A stretch of DNA of 64,000 nt from RBG-13-68-16 sp041494245 (GTDB taxonomy: Bacteria > Acidobacteriota > Thermoanaerobaculia > Thermoanaerobaculales > Thermoanaerobaculaceae), in the NCBI GenBank assembly GCA_041494245.1, contig JBGQAK010000013.1, positions 1 to 64,000 on the forward strand. The letters are read 5' to 3'. Positions 7,023 through 16,197 of the stretch are shown in pieces. The position numbers and the translations under genes are program-made. The notes under the pieces were generated by a model. It saw nothing but the letters and a program-made list of their open reading frames with translations, was not told the origin of the DNA and did no database searches. Each line of letters starts with the position of its first letter. Position 1 is the first letter of the stretch.

Positions 7023-9832
7023 AGGGTCGCAGGAACGACGTGGGTTGGTGTGCGGCGGTGGCCGCCGCACTCATGTGCTTCACTCTGCTCTTGGCGGGAG
7101 GGACCGCGGTCGCCGGGGAACATGACGGTATGATCCGGGGTCGCGTCGCCGACGCCAAGAACACGGTGCTCGCGGGCGCGGCGGTGGTCGTGAGGCCCGG
7201 CGACCTCGCCTTTGTCACGGACGTCCAGGGCTTCTTCGTGGCGACCGGCCTCGAGCCGGGCACCTACACGGTGGAGATCATCGCCATCGGCTTCACGACG
7301 GCCACCCAGGAGGTGCAAGTCAAGGCGAACACGCGGACGATGCTCGAAGTAAAGCTGCAACCGGCTGCCCGCATCGCCGAGACGGTCAATGTGACGGCGA
7401 CGCGCATCCATGGCGAGTTGGAGGCGCTCAACCAGCGGGCGAGCGCGCTGGACATCGTCAATGTTCTCCCCCTCGAACTGATCACGAGCCTCCCCAACGC
7501 GAACGTGGCGGATGCCATAGGCCGTTTGCCGAGCGTATCGCTTGAGCGCGACCAGGGTGAAGGCAAGTTCGTCCAGGTGCGCGGGCTGGAGCCCCGCTTC
7601 ACGAGCGTGCAGATCAACGACGCCCACATCCCTTCCTCGGTGTTCGAGGTTCGCCAGGTCAAGCTCGACGCCCTCCCATCGGATCTCGTCGGCCAAGTCG
7701 AGCTGCACAAGACGGGCTCGGCGGACATGGACGGCGACGCGATTGGTGGCTCCGTGAACCTGGTGACCAAGACCGCCGGCGACACCCCCTACTTCACGGT
7801 CAGCACCGAAGGCGGCTACAACCCCTTCCAAGGGGGTCACAACAAGCCCTATGAGGTGAGCGGCATGTGGTCGCAGCGGTTCGGGAAAGACAAGGCGCTG
7901 GGCGCCGTCATCGGCGGCTCCTATGACTGGAACGGCCGCGGGATCAATGACGTGGAGCCGGCTGCCAGTACGGTTGATTTGCCGGATGGGAGCTCGACCA
8001 ATGCCTTCACCGAGATAGCCTACCGTGACTATCAGTTCGATCGCACTCGTATCGGCGTGGCCGGCGGCCTTGACTACCGCCTCGGCATCAACTCCTCCCT
8101 GTACCTGCGGGGATTCTTCTCGGATTTTAAGAACCACGAGCACCGCTGGGACAGGAAGGTAGAGGCCGGCGACTTCCTGACGCCCACCCTGACTGACACC
8201 AACGGAGCCATCTCCGGTAGGGCATCGGTTGCGCCGCGGGAGGAGCAAAACTACAGCGTCTCCGCTGGGGGGACACACGACCTCGGGGCGGCAGTTCTCG
8301 ACTACAACCTTGCGTACTCCCATGCAAGAAACCACGATCACACCGACCGCTTCAACTTCGACGGGCCATCGGCCGCCTTCGCGGTGGACTCCAGCAATGG
8401 GTTGTTCCCAAAGTTGACGCCCCTGGGCGTCAACCAGCTCGATCCGACGCAATACGTGATCTCCGGATGCGAGTTCGACGACGAGATTTCGCTTGCCCGC
8501 GACGCAGCGTTAAGGGTCAACGTGGCTTTCCCGTACACGTCGGGCGAGCTCAAGATCGGGGGCAAGTACCGCGACGAGAACAAAACGACCGTCTATCACG
8601 ACACGTACTTCGATGCCACGGGTGATCCATCCTTGCTGGTGAGCCAGGCCCTCGATTCTTTTACCGATCCGCACTACTACTACGACCACTACCCACAGGG
8701 GCCCAACCTGAGCGTCGCGGCGGCAACGAAGTTCTTCCATGACAACCCAGGCGGCTTCAAAGAGGACCTGAACGCGGAGCATCTCTTCAACGACGCCAAC
8801 AACTTTGGCGCAACGGAGAAGGTCGCGGCGCTCTACGCCATGAACACGAACACGGTCGGGAAGCTCGAGATCACCGTTGGTGTGCGCGTCGAGCGCACCA
8901 ACGCGAACTATAGCGGCTTCGAGGTTGTCCAAGACGCCGAGGGCAATTGGGCCTCGACCCACCCGGTCAGCGGACACTCCACGTACACCAACGTGCTTCC
9001 CAGCTTGTCGGTGCGCTGGGAGCTCGATCCGAAGACGAACCTGCGCGGCGTCTATAGCTGGGGCGTCGCTCGTCCCGACTTCGGGCACCTTGTCCCTACG
9101 TTCGAACTCTACAGCAACCGAAACGAGATCGACGTAGGCAACCCGGACCTGAAGCCGACCAAGGCGACGAGCTATGACCTGCTGTTCGAGCACTTTCTCG
9201 GCTCCGTCGGGCTCGTCTCGGCTGGCGTCTTCTACAAGGACCTGACTGATCCGATCTATCCCGGCTCCGTAACCATCATCCATGGCGGCATCTACGACGG
9301 TTACTTCAAGGTGCAACCGATCAATGGACCGAAGGCCAACATCTACGGTTTCGAGGTCGCCTACCAACAGCACCTCAGCTCCCTGCCAGGAGTGCTGAGC
9401 AGCCTGGGCATCGACGCCAACTACACCCACACCGTCTCGAAGGCCACGTTCGATCCCACGCTCGGCCGCACCGGAACCGCCGAACTCCAACGGACGACAC
9501 CGAACATCTTCAACTTCGGCCTGACCTACGACAGGGGTCCTTGGGCATTCCGGGCCGCCGTTCAGTACAACTCGGCCACGATCTTCCTGTACCAGTATAT
9601 TGATGGGGCCCCGGGCGGCCTCCATGGGCCCTTGGGTGACACCTACCTCTACCCGCATACCCAGATCGACGCTCAGGTCAGCTACGCGTTCAAGAACGGC
9701 CTCGAAATCAAGTTGAGCGGCCTCAACCTCAACAACGAGGTGTTCGGGTTCTACAACGGGGACCCGCATTGGAATATCCAGCGCGAGTTCTACGATCGCA
9801 CGTTCTCGCTGGGCTTCAAGTTCACGCGGTAG
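7019..9832 (+). CDS. TonB-dependent outer-membrane receptor 1
   Basis: 937 aa. The start at 7019 is preferred because of AAGGAGGA at 7005-7012 and the signal peptide at residues 1-32. Residues about 35-115 are a carboxypeptidase-regulatory-like beta domain (GRVADAKN...GFFVATGLEPGTYTV). A TonB-box-like ETVNVTA follows. The plug domain has ANVADAIGRLPSVSLERDQGEG and QVRGLEPRFTSVQIN. The remainder is a beta barrel rich in aromatic strand ends, finishing SLGFKFTR. These receptors take up ligands too large for porins using TonB energy. The locus context suggests phytate or another inositol phosphate, possibly with bound metal; this is inference. It shares extended identity with receptor 2 and clear similarity to receptor 3. 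Expression is predicted to be LacI controlled through the 6726 and 6807 operators. Confidence 0.9.
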   Translation: MKGRRNDVGWCAAVAAALMCFTLLLAGGTAVAGEHDGMIRGRVADAKNTVLAGAAVVVRPGDLAFVTDVQGFFVATGLEPGTYTVEIIAIGFTTATQEVQVKANTRTMLEVKLQPAARIAETVNVTATRIHGELEALNQRASALDIVNVLPLELITSLPNANVADAIGRLPSVSLERDQGEGKFVQVRGLEPRFTSVQINDAHIPSSVFEVRQVKLDALPSDLVGQVELHKTGSADMDGDAIGGSVNLVTKTAGDTPYFTVSTEGGYNPFQGGHNKPYEVSGMWSQRFGKDKALGAVIGGSYDWNGRGINDVEPAASTVDLPDGSSTNAFTEIAYRDYQFDRTRIGVAGGLDYRLGINSSLYLRGFFSDFKNHEHRWDRKVEAGDFLTPTLTDTNGAISGRASVAPREEQNYSVSAGGTHDLGAAVLDYNLAYSHARNHDHTDRFNFDGPSAAFAVDSSNGLFPKLTPLGVNQLDPTQYVISGCEFDDEISLARDAALRVNVAFPYTSGELKIGGKYRDENKTTVYHDTYFDATGDPSLLVSQALDSFTDPHYYYDHYPQGPNLSVAAATKFFHDNPGGFKEDLNAEHLFNDANNFGATEKVAALYAMNTNTVGKLEITVGVRVERTNANYSGFEVVQDAEGNWASTHPVSGHSTYTNVLPSLSVRWELDPKTNLRGVYSWGVARPDFGHLVPTFELYSNRNEIDVGNPDLKPTKATSYDLLFEHFLGSVGLVSAGVFYKDLTDPIYPGSVTIIHGGIYDGYFKVQPINGPKANIYGFEVAYQQHLSSLPGVLSSLGIDANYTHTVSKATFDPTLGRTGTAELQRTTPNIFNFGLTYDRGPWAFRAAVQYNSATIFLYQYIDGAPGGLHGPLGDTYLYPHTQIDAQVSYAFKNGLEIKLSGLNLNNEVFGFYNGDPHWNIQREFYDRTFSLGFKFTR

Positions 9833-9870
9833 CGACGTGAGACGATCGGGAGTGGACATGTCGGGTACAG
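9833..9870. repeat. Receptor tail repeat, copy 1
   Basis: The sequence after the receptor-1 stop (GACGTGAGACGATCGGGAG, then GGACATGTCGGGTACA) recurs almost unchanged after receptor 2 at 12797-12834. It marks the edge of the duplicated receptor unit. Confidence 0.75.
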
Positions 9871-9974
9871 GTAGTGGTTGGATCATTGCGTTTCTCATCG
9901 CTGGGCTTGCCCCCCCTTTTGGCGTCGCCCAGGCGCAGAGAGACAGCGGTGTCTTGAAGGAGGAACAGGCATGA
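9858..9974 (+). CDS. 38-aa leader ORF coupled to receptor 2
   Basis: ATG at 9858. The product starts MSGTGSGWIIAFLIAG and ends QRDSGVLKEEQA, overlapping the receptor-2 start as ATGA. From WII onward it is nearly identical to the leader before receptor 1, with the same internal AAGGAGGA; the first codons derive from the tail repeat. It is either a conserved coupling device or duplicated debris. No other promoter or operator is visible in the short gap before receptor 2, so receptors 1 and 2 are probably cotranscribed. Confidence 0.45.
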   Translation: MSGTGSGWIIAFLIAGLAPPFGVAQAQRDSGVLKEEQA

Positions 9975-12796
9975 AGGATCTTAGGAACGACGTGGGTTGG
10001 TGTGCGGCGGTGGCCGCCGCACTCATCTGCTTCACTCTGGTCCTGGCGGGAGGGACCGTGGCCGCCGGGACAAAGGACGGCATCATCCGGGGTCACGTCA
10101 CCGACGCCAAGAGCGCCCCCCTCTCGGGCGTGGTGGTGGTCGTGAGGCCCGGCGAGCTCACCTTTGTCACGGACCTCAAGGGCTTCTTCGTGGCGACCGG
10201 CCTCGAGCCGCGCACCTACACGCTGGAGATCGTCGCCATCGGCTTCACGACGGCCACCCAGGAGGTGCAAGTCAAGGCGGGAACGGAGACAAATATCGAA
10301 GCAAAACTGCAAGCGGCTGCCCACATCGCCGATACGATCACCGTGACGGCGACGCGCATCCATGGCGAGTTGGACGCGCTCAACGAGCGGGCCACCGCGG
10401 CGGACATCATCAATGTTCTCCCCCGCGAGCTGATCACGAGCCTCCCCAACGCGAACGTGGCGGATGCCGCCGGCCGTTTGCCGAGCGTATCGCTTGAGCG
10501 CGACCAGGGCGAGGGCAAGTACGTCCAGATGCGCGGGCTCGAACCCCGCTTCACGAGCTTGGAGGTGAACGGCAACACCATGCCTTCCGCGGTCTTCATC
10601 AGTCGCCAGGCCAAGCTCGACGCAGTCCCATCGGATCTCGTCGAGGAAATCGAGGTCCACAAGACGGGGTCGGCGGACAGGGACGGCGACATGATCGGTG
10701 GCTCCGTGAACCTGCTGACCAAGACCGCCGGCGAAACTCCCTACTTCACGGTCAGAGTGATGGGAGGCTACAACTCCATGGCGGAAGCTCGAAACAAGCC
10801 CTATGAGGCGAGCGCCATGTACTCGCAGCGGTTCGGGAAGGAAAAGGGCCTTGGCCTCGTCGTCAGCGGGTCGTATGACCACAACACCAAAGCGATCTGG
10901 GACCAGGAGCCCACGGCCGAATTTGTTGATCTGCCGGATGGGAGCAGGGTCGCCGCCTTCGACACGATGTACCCCCGCGACTATCTGTTCGATCGCACGC
11001 GCTGGGGTCTGGTCGGAGGCCTTGACTACCGCCTCGGCGCCACCGCGTCCCTGTACCTGCATGGGTTCTACTCCGATTTCCAGAACAACGTGACTAAGTG
11101 GGAAACGAAGATTTCGGCCGGGGACTTCCTGACGCCCACCCTGACCGCCGCCAACGGAAAGTACAAGACCAAATCGGTTTTCGAGACCGCGGACGAGCCA
11201 AACTGGAACCTCTCCGCTGGGGGGACACACGCCCTCGGGGAGGTCGCATTCCTCGACTACAACGTCTCGTACGCCCATGCACAGGATGACTCGATCAACT
11301 GGAAATACGACTCGACTGGGCCAAAGAAGATCGCCTTCCAGGTGGTCGACAGTCAAAACTACCCACAATTGATCCCTCTGAATATCGCCAACCCGCTCGA
11401 TCCGTCGCTATGGAAGATCGCGGACCACGAGTACGACCACGAGCTCACAACTGCCCGCGATATGGTGGCGAGGTTGAACCTGGCTTTCCCGTACGAGTCG
11501 GGCACCGTCAAGGTCGGGGCGAAGTACCGGGACGAGAAGAAGACGAGCTTTGTCGACGACACTTTCTGGAATTTCACCGGTGATTCGCCCTTCCTCTTCA
11601 GCCAGGGCCTCGATTCCTTTACCGATCCGCACTACTACTACGGGCACTACACAGAGGGTCCCAACCTGAGCATGAACGCGGCAAACAAATTCTTCAACGA
11701 CAACCGAGGCTCCTTCGAAGCAGATCTGAACTGGGCGCATACCAACAACGACGCCAACCAGTTTGGTGCAACCGAGAAGATCGCGGCGCTCTACGCCATG
11801 AACACGAACACGATCGGGCAGCTCGAGATCGCCGAAGGCGTACGTGCCGAGCGCACCAACGCGACGTATAGCGGCTTCTCGATCAACCTGGACGCCGATG
11901 GCAATTGGGCTGGGACGACGCCGGTGAGTGGCAACACCACCTACACCAACGTGCTTCCCAGCGTCTCGCTCAGGTACGGGTTGGGTCCGCACACGAACCT
12001 GCGCTTCGTCTATGCCTGGGGCATCGCTCGTCCCGACTTCCAACTCCTTGTCCCTACGTTCAACATCAACCTCAACGGCAACCGACCCGAGATCGACCGA
12101 GGCAATCCGAACCTGAAGCCGACCAAGGCGACGAGCTCTGACCTGCTGTTCGAGCACTTTCTCGGTTCCGTCGGGCTCGTCTCGGCCGGCGTCTTCTACA
12201 AGGACCTGACTGATCCGATCTATCCCGGCTCCGGGACCCTCATCCAGGGCGGCGCCTACAACGGTTACCTGCAAGTGCAACCCATCAATGGACCCAAGGC
12301 GAATATCTACGGTTTCGAGGTCGCCTACCAACAGCACCTCAGCTCCCTGCCGGGGCTCCTGAGCGGCCTGGGCATCGACGCGAACTACACCTACACCAAA
12401 TCGAAGGCCACGTTCGATCCCACCACCGGCCGGAGCGGAACCGCCGAACTGCAACGGACGACGCCGAACCTCGCCAACTTCAGCCTGAGCTACGACAAGG
12501 GTGGTTGGTCGTTCCGGGCCTCCGTTCAGTACACCGACGCCTCGATCTTCCTTTACAACTATTTCGATGGGACCGAGGGAGGCCTTCAGGGGCCCTTGGG
12601 TGACACGTACCTCTACCCGCATACCGAGATCGACGCTCAGCTCAGCTACACGTTCAAGAACGGCATCGAGATCATCGCGAGCGGCCAGAACCTCAACAAC
12701 GAGGCGTTCGGGTTCTACAACGGGAGCCCGCACTGGAACATCCAACGCGAGTTCTACGATCGGACATACTCGCTGGGCTTCAAGTTCACGCGGTAG
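9971..12796 (+). CDS. TonB-dependent outer-membrane receptor 2
   Basis: 941 aa, starting at ATG 9971 behind AAGGAGGA. It has the architecture of receptor 1: signal peptide (1-33), carboxypeptidase-regulatory-like domain, TonB-box-like segment DTITVTA, plug (ANVADAAGRLPSVSLERDQGEG) and a barrel ending SLGFKFTR. The N-terminal 180 residues and the last 250 are almost the same as in receptor 1, while the central barrel loops differ more, as expected if ligand choice diverged after duplication. It is probably cotranscribed with receptor 1. The substrate is inferred, not shown. Confidence 0.9.
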   Translation: MKDLRNDVGWCAAVAAALICFTLVLAGGTVAAGTKDGIIRGHVTDAKSAPLSGVVVVVRPGELTFVTDLKGFFVATGLEPRTYTLEIVAIGFTTATQEVQVKAGTETNIEAKLQAAAHIADTITVTATRIHGELDALNERATAADIINVLPRELITSLPNANVADAAGRLPSVSLERDQGEGKYVQMRGLEPRFTSLEVNGNTMPSAVFISRQAKLDAVPSDLVEEIEVHKTGSADRDGDMIGGSVNLLTKTAGETPYFTVRVMGGYNSMAEARNKPYEASAMYSQRFGKEKGLGLVVSGSYDHNTKAIWDQEPTAEFVDLPDGSRVAAFDTMYPRDYLFDRTRWGLVGGLDYRLGATASLYLHGFYSDFQNNVTKWETKISAGDFLTPTLTAANGKYKTKSVFETADEPNWNLSAGGTHALGEVAFLDYNVSYAHAQDDSINWKYDSTGPKKIAFQVVDSQNYPQLIPLNIANPLDPSLWKIADHEYDHELTTARDMVARLNLAFPYESGTVKVGAKYRDEKKTSFVDDTFWNFTGDSPFLFSQGLDSFTDPHYYYGHYTEGPNLSMNAANKFFNDNRGSFEADLNWAHTNNDANQFGATEKIAALYAMNTNTIGQLEIAEGVRAERTNATYSGFSINLDADGNWAGTTPVSGNTTYTNVLPSVSLRYGLGPHTNLRFVYAWGIARPDFQLLVPTFNINLNGNRPEIDRGNPNLKPTKATSSDLLFEHFLGSVGLVSAGVFYKDLTDPIYPGSGTLIQGGAYNGYLQVQPINGPKANIYGFEVAYQQHLSSLPGLLSGLGIDANYTYTKSKATFDPTTGRSGTAELQRTTPNLANFSLSYDKGGWSFRASVQYTDASIFLYNYFDGTEGGLQGPLGDTYLYPHTEIDAQLSYTFKNGIEIIASGQNLNNEAFGFYNGSPHWNIQREFYDRTYSLGFKFTR

Positions 12797-12834
12797 CAAC
12801 GTGAGACGATCGGGAGCGGAGATGTCGGGTACAC
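12797..12834. repeat. Receptor tail repeat, copy 2
   Basis: Repeats 9833-9870 (ACGTGAGACGATCGGGAGCGG, ATGTCGGGTACA). A further block, ACTTCTAGGAGGCAGA at about 12865, recurs with one or two changes after receptor 3 near 16018, so the downstream flanks of all three receptor copies are related. Confidence 0.7.
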
Positions 12835-12868
12835 GTGGTGGGGGACCATAGGAATTGGAGTTCGACTT

Positions 12869-12961
12869 CTAGGAGGCAGAACTGCGGGCGTTGAGTGGCA
12901 AGTTCACGATCGTGGGCTCGTATTGCGACGACTCAAGCTTGACAACGCTTCGTTGAGGCAC
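12869..12961 (-). pseudogene. Remnant of the lacI 5' end (30 codons)
   Basis: Reading from GTG 12961, the peptide MPQRSVVKLESSQYEPTI aligns with the start of the intact repressor (MPKPNGVKPTSSQSGPTI), then drifts and stops at 12869. The DNA matches 6602-6656 over long stretches (GATCGTGGG, ATTGCGACGA, GCTTGACA). It lies in the same place relative to receptor 3 as lacI does to receptor 1, with an operator just outside its start. It is best read as the leftover of a duplicated lacI-promoter-receptor unit. Confidence 0.75.
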
Positions 12962-12972
12962 TACGTTTTTCG

Positions 12973-12984
12973 TGGAACGTTCCA
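12973..12984. promoter_or_regulatory. LacI-family operator (perfect core)
   Basis: TGGAACGTTCCA, perfect palindrome, upstream of receptor 3 beside the lacI remnant. Confidence 0.78.
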
Positions 12985-13054
12985 ATGAAGATGCCATGCA
13001 ACCGCCCGATGCGGTTTGGAAGTAGGATTGGAGGTGATTTGTCGGGGGCGGTGT

Positions 13055-13066
13055 TGGAACGTTCCA
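13055..13066. promoter_or_regulatory. LacI-family operator (perfect core)
   Basis: TGGAACGTTCCA, perfect palindrome, 82 bp from the 12973 site and 78 bp before the receptor-3 start. The following ATGTCCGGCC resembles the flank of the 6807 site (ATTTCCGGCT). It probably controls receptor 3 and perhaps the catabolic run behind it. Confidence 0.78.
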
Positions 13067-13143
13067 TGTCCGGCCGGAAGGACGGCGGAGGCAGACAGAA
13101 TCCACCAGATGACGGCCACTACCAGTTCGCAGGGAGGAGAAAA

Positions 13144-15972
13144 ATGGCGTCCTCGCACAGGAACCGAAGTTGGATCATTGCGTGTCTCATCGGTGGCCTT
13201 ACCTTTCTTTCTGCCATCGCCCAGGCGCAGACGGGTAAGGGCGTAACGGTTGGAACGGAGCGCGGCGGCATTCAGGGTCGCGTCGCCGACTCCAGCAACA
13301 ACCCCCTGGCGGGTGCGACCGTGCGCGTCGAGCCCAGTGGGTTCGTTGACGTGACCGGCCGTGAAGGCCGCTTCACGGCGTCAAACCTCAAGGTCGGGAC
13401 CTACACCCTGGAGGTCTCGTACGTTGGCTTCGTCACCGTGAGCCAGGAGTTGCACGTCACCTCGGGCGGCCCGCTCAAGGTGGACGTCAGGCTCACCCGG
13501 GCGGCCAACGTCACCGAGAACGTCACGGTGACGGCCTCCCGCTCGTACGGTGAGGTGCAGGCGCTCAACGTGCGGAAAACCGCTGAAAATATCGTTGACG
13601 TGCTGCCTGCCGAGGTGATCCTGAGCCTTCCCAACGCCAACGTGGCGGAAGCCGCTCAACGTCTGCCCAGTGTGTCGGTCGAGCGCGACGAGGGTGAGCC
13701 CAAATACGTCCAGGTGCGGGGGCTCGAGTCCCGCTTCACGAGCGTGACGATCAACGGTGTCCGCATCCCGTCGGCACAGTCCGGTGTGCGCCAGGTCAAG
13801 TTCGACGCGTTCCCGTCGGACCTCGCCGGCGCCATCGAGCTGCACAAGACGATCTCCGCGGACCAGGACGGCGACGCGATCGGCGGCTCCGTGAACCTCG
13901 TGAGCAAGATCGCCGGCGATGCCCCCTACTTCACGGTCAGCGCGATGGGAGGCTACAACTCGCTTCAGGGGGGCCGCTCCTCCTCGCAGGTGAACGCCAC
14001 GTACACGAACCGGTTCGGGCCCGACAAGGCGTTGGGCCTCGTCATCGGCGGCACCTACGACTACAACGGCCGCGCGATCAACGACGTGGAGCCTGTGCCG
14101 AGCGTGGTTAGTTTGCCGAACGGAAGCTCGGCCATCGCCTTCAACGAGATTGACCAACGTGACTATCGGTTCGAGCGCAAGCGCTATGGTTTTGCGGGTG
14201 GCCTCGACTATCGCCTCGGAAGCAACTCATCCTTGTACCTGAAGGGATTCTTCTCCGAGTTCCAAGACAAACGACACCGCTGGGGGACAGACCTGGCGGC
14301 TGGCAACTTCCTCACACCTACGCTCACCGACAACACGGGAGGTATCTCCAGCTACGTCCTGTTGCAGACGCCGACCGACCAGACGTACAGCTTCGTAGCG
14401 GGCGGGAACCACGCCCTCCAATCGGCGCTCGTCGACTACAGCGTTTCCTACTCCCATTCGAGCGAGATTCAGCTGGATGCCTGGCAGGACTACTTCAACG
14501 GGCCATCGGCCGCCTTCGCGGTCGACTCGAGCGATGGGTTCTACCCAAAGTTGACGCCCCTGGGTGGCGTCAACCAGCTTGACCCGACGCAGTACAACCT
14601 CTCTCGTTTGTGGCTCCAGAGATTCCGCACGGCGACCCGCGATATTGGCCTGGCATTCAACGTCGCGTTCCCGTACGCGTCGGGCGAGCTCAAGGTCGGG
14701 GCTAAGTACCGGGACGATGACAAGACGAATGTCTCCCTCAACCAGAACTTCAATGCGACGGGTACCCCGACCTTGAACATGAGCAAGGCCCTCGATTCTT
14801 TTACCGATCCGCACTACTACTACGACCACTACAACCAGGGGCCCAACGCGAGCAGCGACGCGGTCATCAATTTCTTCAACAGCAACCCCGGTGCCTTCAC
14901 CGCAAACCTCAACAGGGACCATTTGCAAAACGATGCCAACAACTGGGACGCGAAGGAGAAGGTTGCGGCCGTCTACGCCAAGGACACGAACAGGTTTGGG
15001 CAGTTCGAGCTCGAGGTCGGCGTGCGCGTCGAGTGGACCAACGCCAACTTCGTCGGCAACGTAATCATCACAGACGCCGACGGCAACTGGGCCTCGAGTA
15101 AACCGACCAGCGGCTCCCAAAAGTACACCGACGTGCTGCCAAGCATCTCGCTCAAGTACGAGCTCGATCGCAACACGAACTTGCGCGCTGTGTACGGCCA
15201 GGCCGTCGGTCGTCCCGACTACGGGCTCCTGGTCCCCTCGTACGTGCTCAACGGCAACCGGAACGAAATCGACGCGGGCAACCCGGATCTGAAGCCGACC
15301 AAGGGCCAGAACTACGACCTGCTGTTCGAGCACTTCCTCCCCTCGGTTGGGATTATCTCGGCCGGCGCCTTCTACAAGGACCTGAAGGACCCGATCTATC
15401 CTGGGGCCGAGAGCACCATCCAGGGCGGCATCTACGACGGGTACCACTTGGTCAAGCCGATCAACGGACCGAAGGCGTACATCTACGGGTTTGAGGCGGC
15501 GTGGCAGCAGCGCCTGGGCTTCCTGCCAGGGGTCCTGAGCGGGCTGGGCGTCGACGCGAACTACACCTACACCGACTCTAAGGCCACGTTCGACCCCTCC
15601 ACCGGCCGGACCGGCACCGCCCGCCTGCAGCGAACGACACCGAACGCGGCCAACTTCGGACTGACCTACGACCGGGGCGGCTTCTCGGCCCGGGTCGCCG
15701 CGACCTACAACTCGGCCACGATCTTCTTCTACAACTACTCGGACGGAGCCGACGGCGGCCTCAACGGGCCCAACGGCGACACCTACATGTACCCGCACAC
15801 GCAGCTCGACGCCCAGGTCAGCTACGCGTTCCGCAACGGGCTCCAGATCATCGTAAGCGGCCTCAACCTCAACAACGCGGTGTTCGGGTTCTACAACGGC
15901 AGTGAGCAGTACAACATTCAGCGCGAGTTCTACGACCGGACGTTCTCCGTCGGCTTCAGGTGGAACCTGTGA
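13144..15972 (+). CDS. TonB-dependent outer-membrane receptor 3
   Basis: 942 aa, starting at ATG 13144 behind GGGAGGAG. The signal peptide (MASSHRNRSW..., cleavage near AQAQ, residues 1-28) is the one whose copy survives as the leader ORF before receptor 1. The domains are carboxypeptidase-regulatory-like, TonB-box-like ENVTVTA, plug (ANVAEAAQRLPSVSVERDEGEP) and a beta barrel ending SVGFRWNL. It is more diverged than receptors 1 and 2 are from each other. It is the first gene after the 12973/13055 operators, and the inositol genes follow on the same strand after a 225-bp gap. An inositol-phosphate ligand is inferred from this position. Confidence 0.9.
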   Translation: MASSHRNRSWIIACLIGGLTFLSAIAQAQTGKGVTVGTERGGIQGRVADSSNNPLAGATVRVEPSGFVDVTGREGRFTASNLKVGTYTLEVSYVGFVTVSQELHVTSGGPLKVDVRLTRAANVTENVTVTASRSYGEVQALNVRKTAENIVDVLPAEVILSLPNANVAEAAQRLPSVSVERDEGEPKYVQVRGLESRFTSVTINGVRIPSAQSGVRQVKFDAFPSDLAGAIELHKTISADQDGDAIGGSVNLVSKIAGDAPYFTVSAMGGYNSLQGGRSSSQVNATYTNRFGPDKALGLVIGGTYDYNGRAINDVEPVPSVVSLPNGSSAIAFNEIDQRDYRFERKRYGFAGGLDYRLGSNSSLYLKGFFSEFQDKRHRWGTDLAAGNFLTPTLTDNTGGISSYVLLQTPTDQTYSFVAGGNHALQSALVDYSVSYSHSSEIQLDAWQDYFNGPSAAFAVDSSDGFYPKLTPLGGVNQLDPTQYNLSRLWLQRFRTATRDIGLAFNVAFPYASGELKVGAKYRDDDKTNVSLNQNFNATGTPTLNMSKALDSFTDPHYYYDHYNQGPNASSDAVINFFNSNPGAFTANLNRDHLQNDANNWDAKEKVAAVYAKDTNRFGQFELEVGVRVEWTNANFVGNVIITDADGNWASSKPTSGSQKYTDVLPSISLKYELDRNTNLRAVYGQAVGRPDYGLLVPSYVLNGNRNEIDAGNPDLKPTKGQNYDLLFEHFLPSVGIISAGAFYKDLKDPIYPGAESTIQGGIYDGYHLVKPINGPKAYIYGFEAAWQQRLGFLPGVLSGLGVDANYTYTDSKATFDPSTGRTGTARLQRTTPNAANFGLTYDRGGFSARVAATYNSATIFFYNYSDGADGGLNGPNGDTYMYPHTQLDAQVSYAFRNGLQIIVSGLNLNNAVFGFYNGSEQYNIQREFYDRTFSVGFRWNL

Positions 15973-16197
15973 TGGGTGGCACTTCGGGGTGTAGGGGACT
16001 CTAGGTTTGAAGTTCAGTTTCTAGGAGGCAGACCGGCGGAGACTGTCATCTGAGCTAGCGCCCCAGCGCTCCCGGACTGGCTCACCGTACAGTCAGCCCT
16101 TTCTCGCTGGGAGTTGGCGAAGAAGGGGTCCTGCGCCGAAGGCCCGGGTCCATGGGTTGACGAGAACGCTGGAGGGAAACCGGAAGGTGGGTGACTC
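15973..16197. other. Gap between receptor 3 and the catabolic run
   Basis: 225 bp without a gene. The left part (TTTGAAGTTCAGTTTCTAG, then GAGGCAGA near 16022) matches the tail after receptor 2. No LacI operator was seen, so the downstream genes either share the receptor-3 transcript or use an unrecognised promoter. GGAAGGTGGG supplies a ribosome site for the next gene. Confidence 0.5.

Noticed and set aside
8510..11368. A 952-codon open frame on the minus strand across receptors 1 and 2 (similar long frames at 6794-8452, 11408-12799 and 14227-15798).
   Set aside because: The translation is low-complexity Arg/Val/Gly/Leu text with no domain, and the plus strand encodes clear receptors. It arises from codon bias in high-GC DNA.
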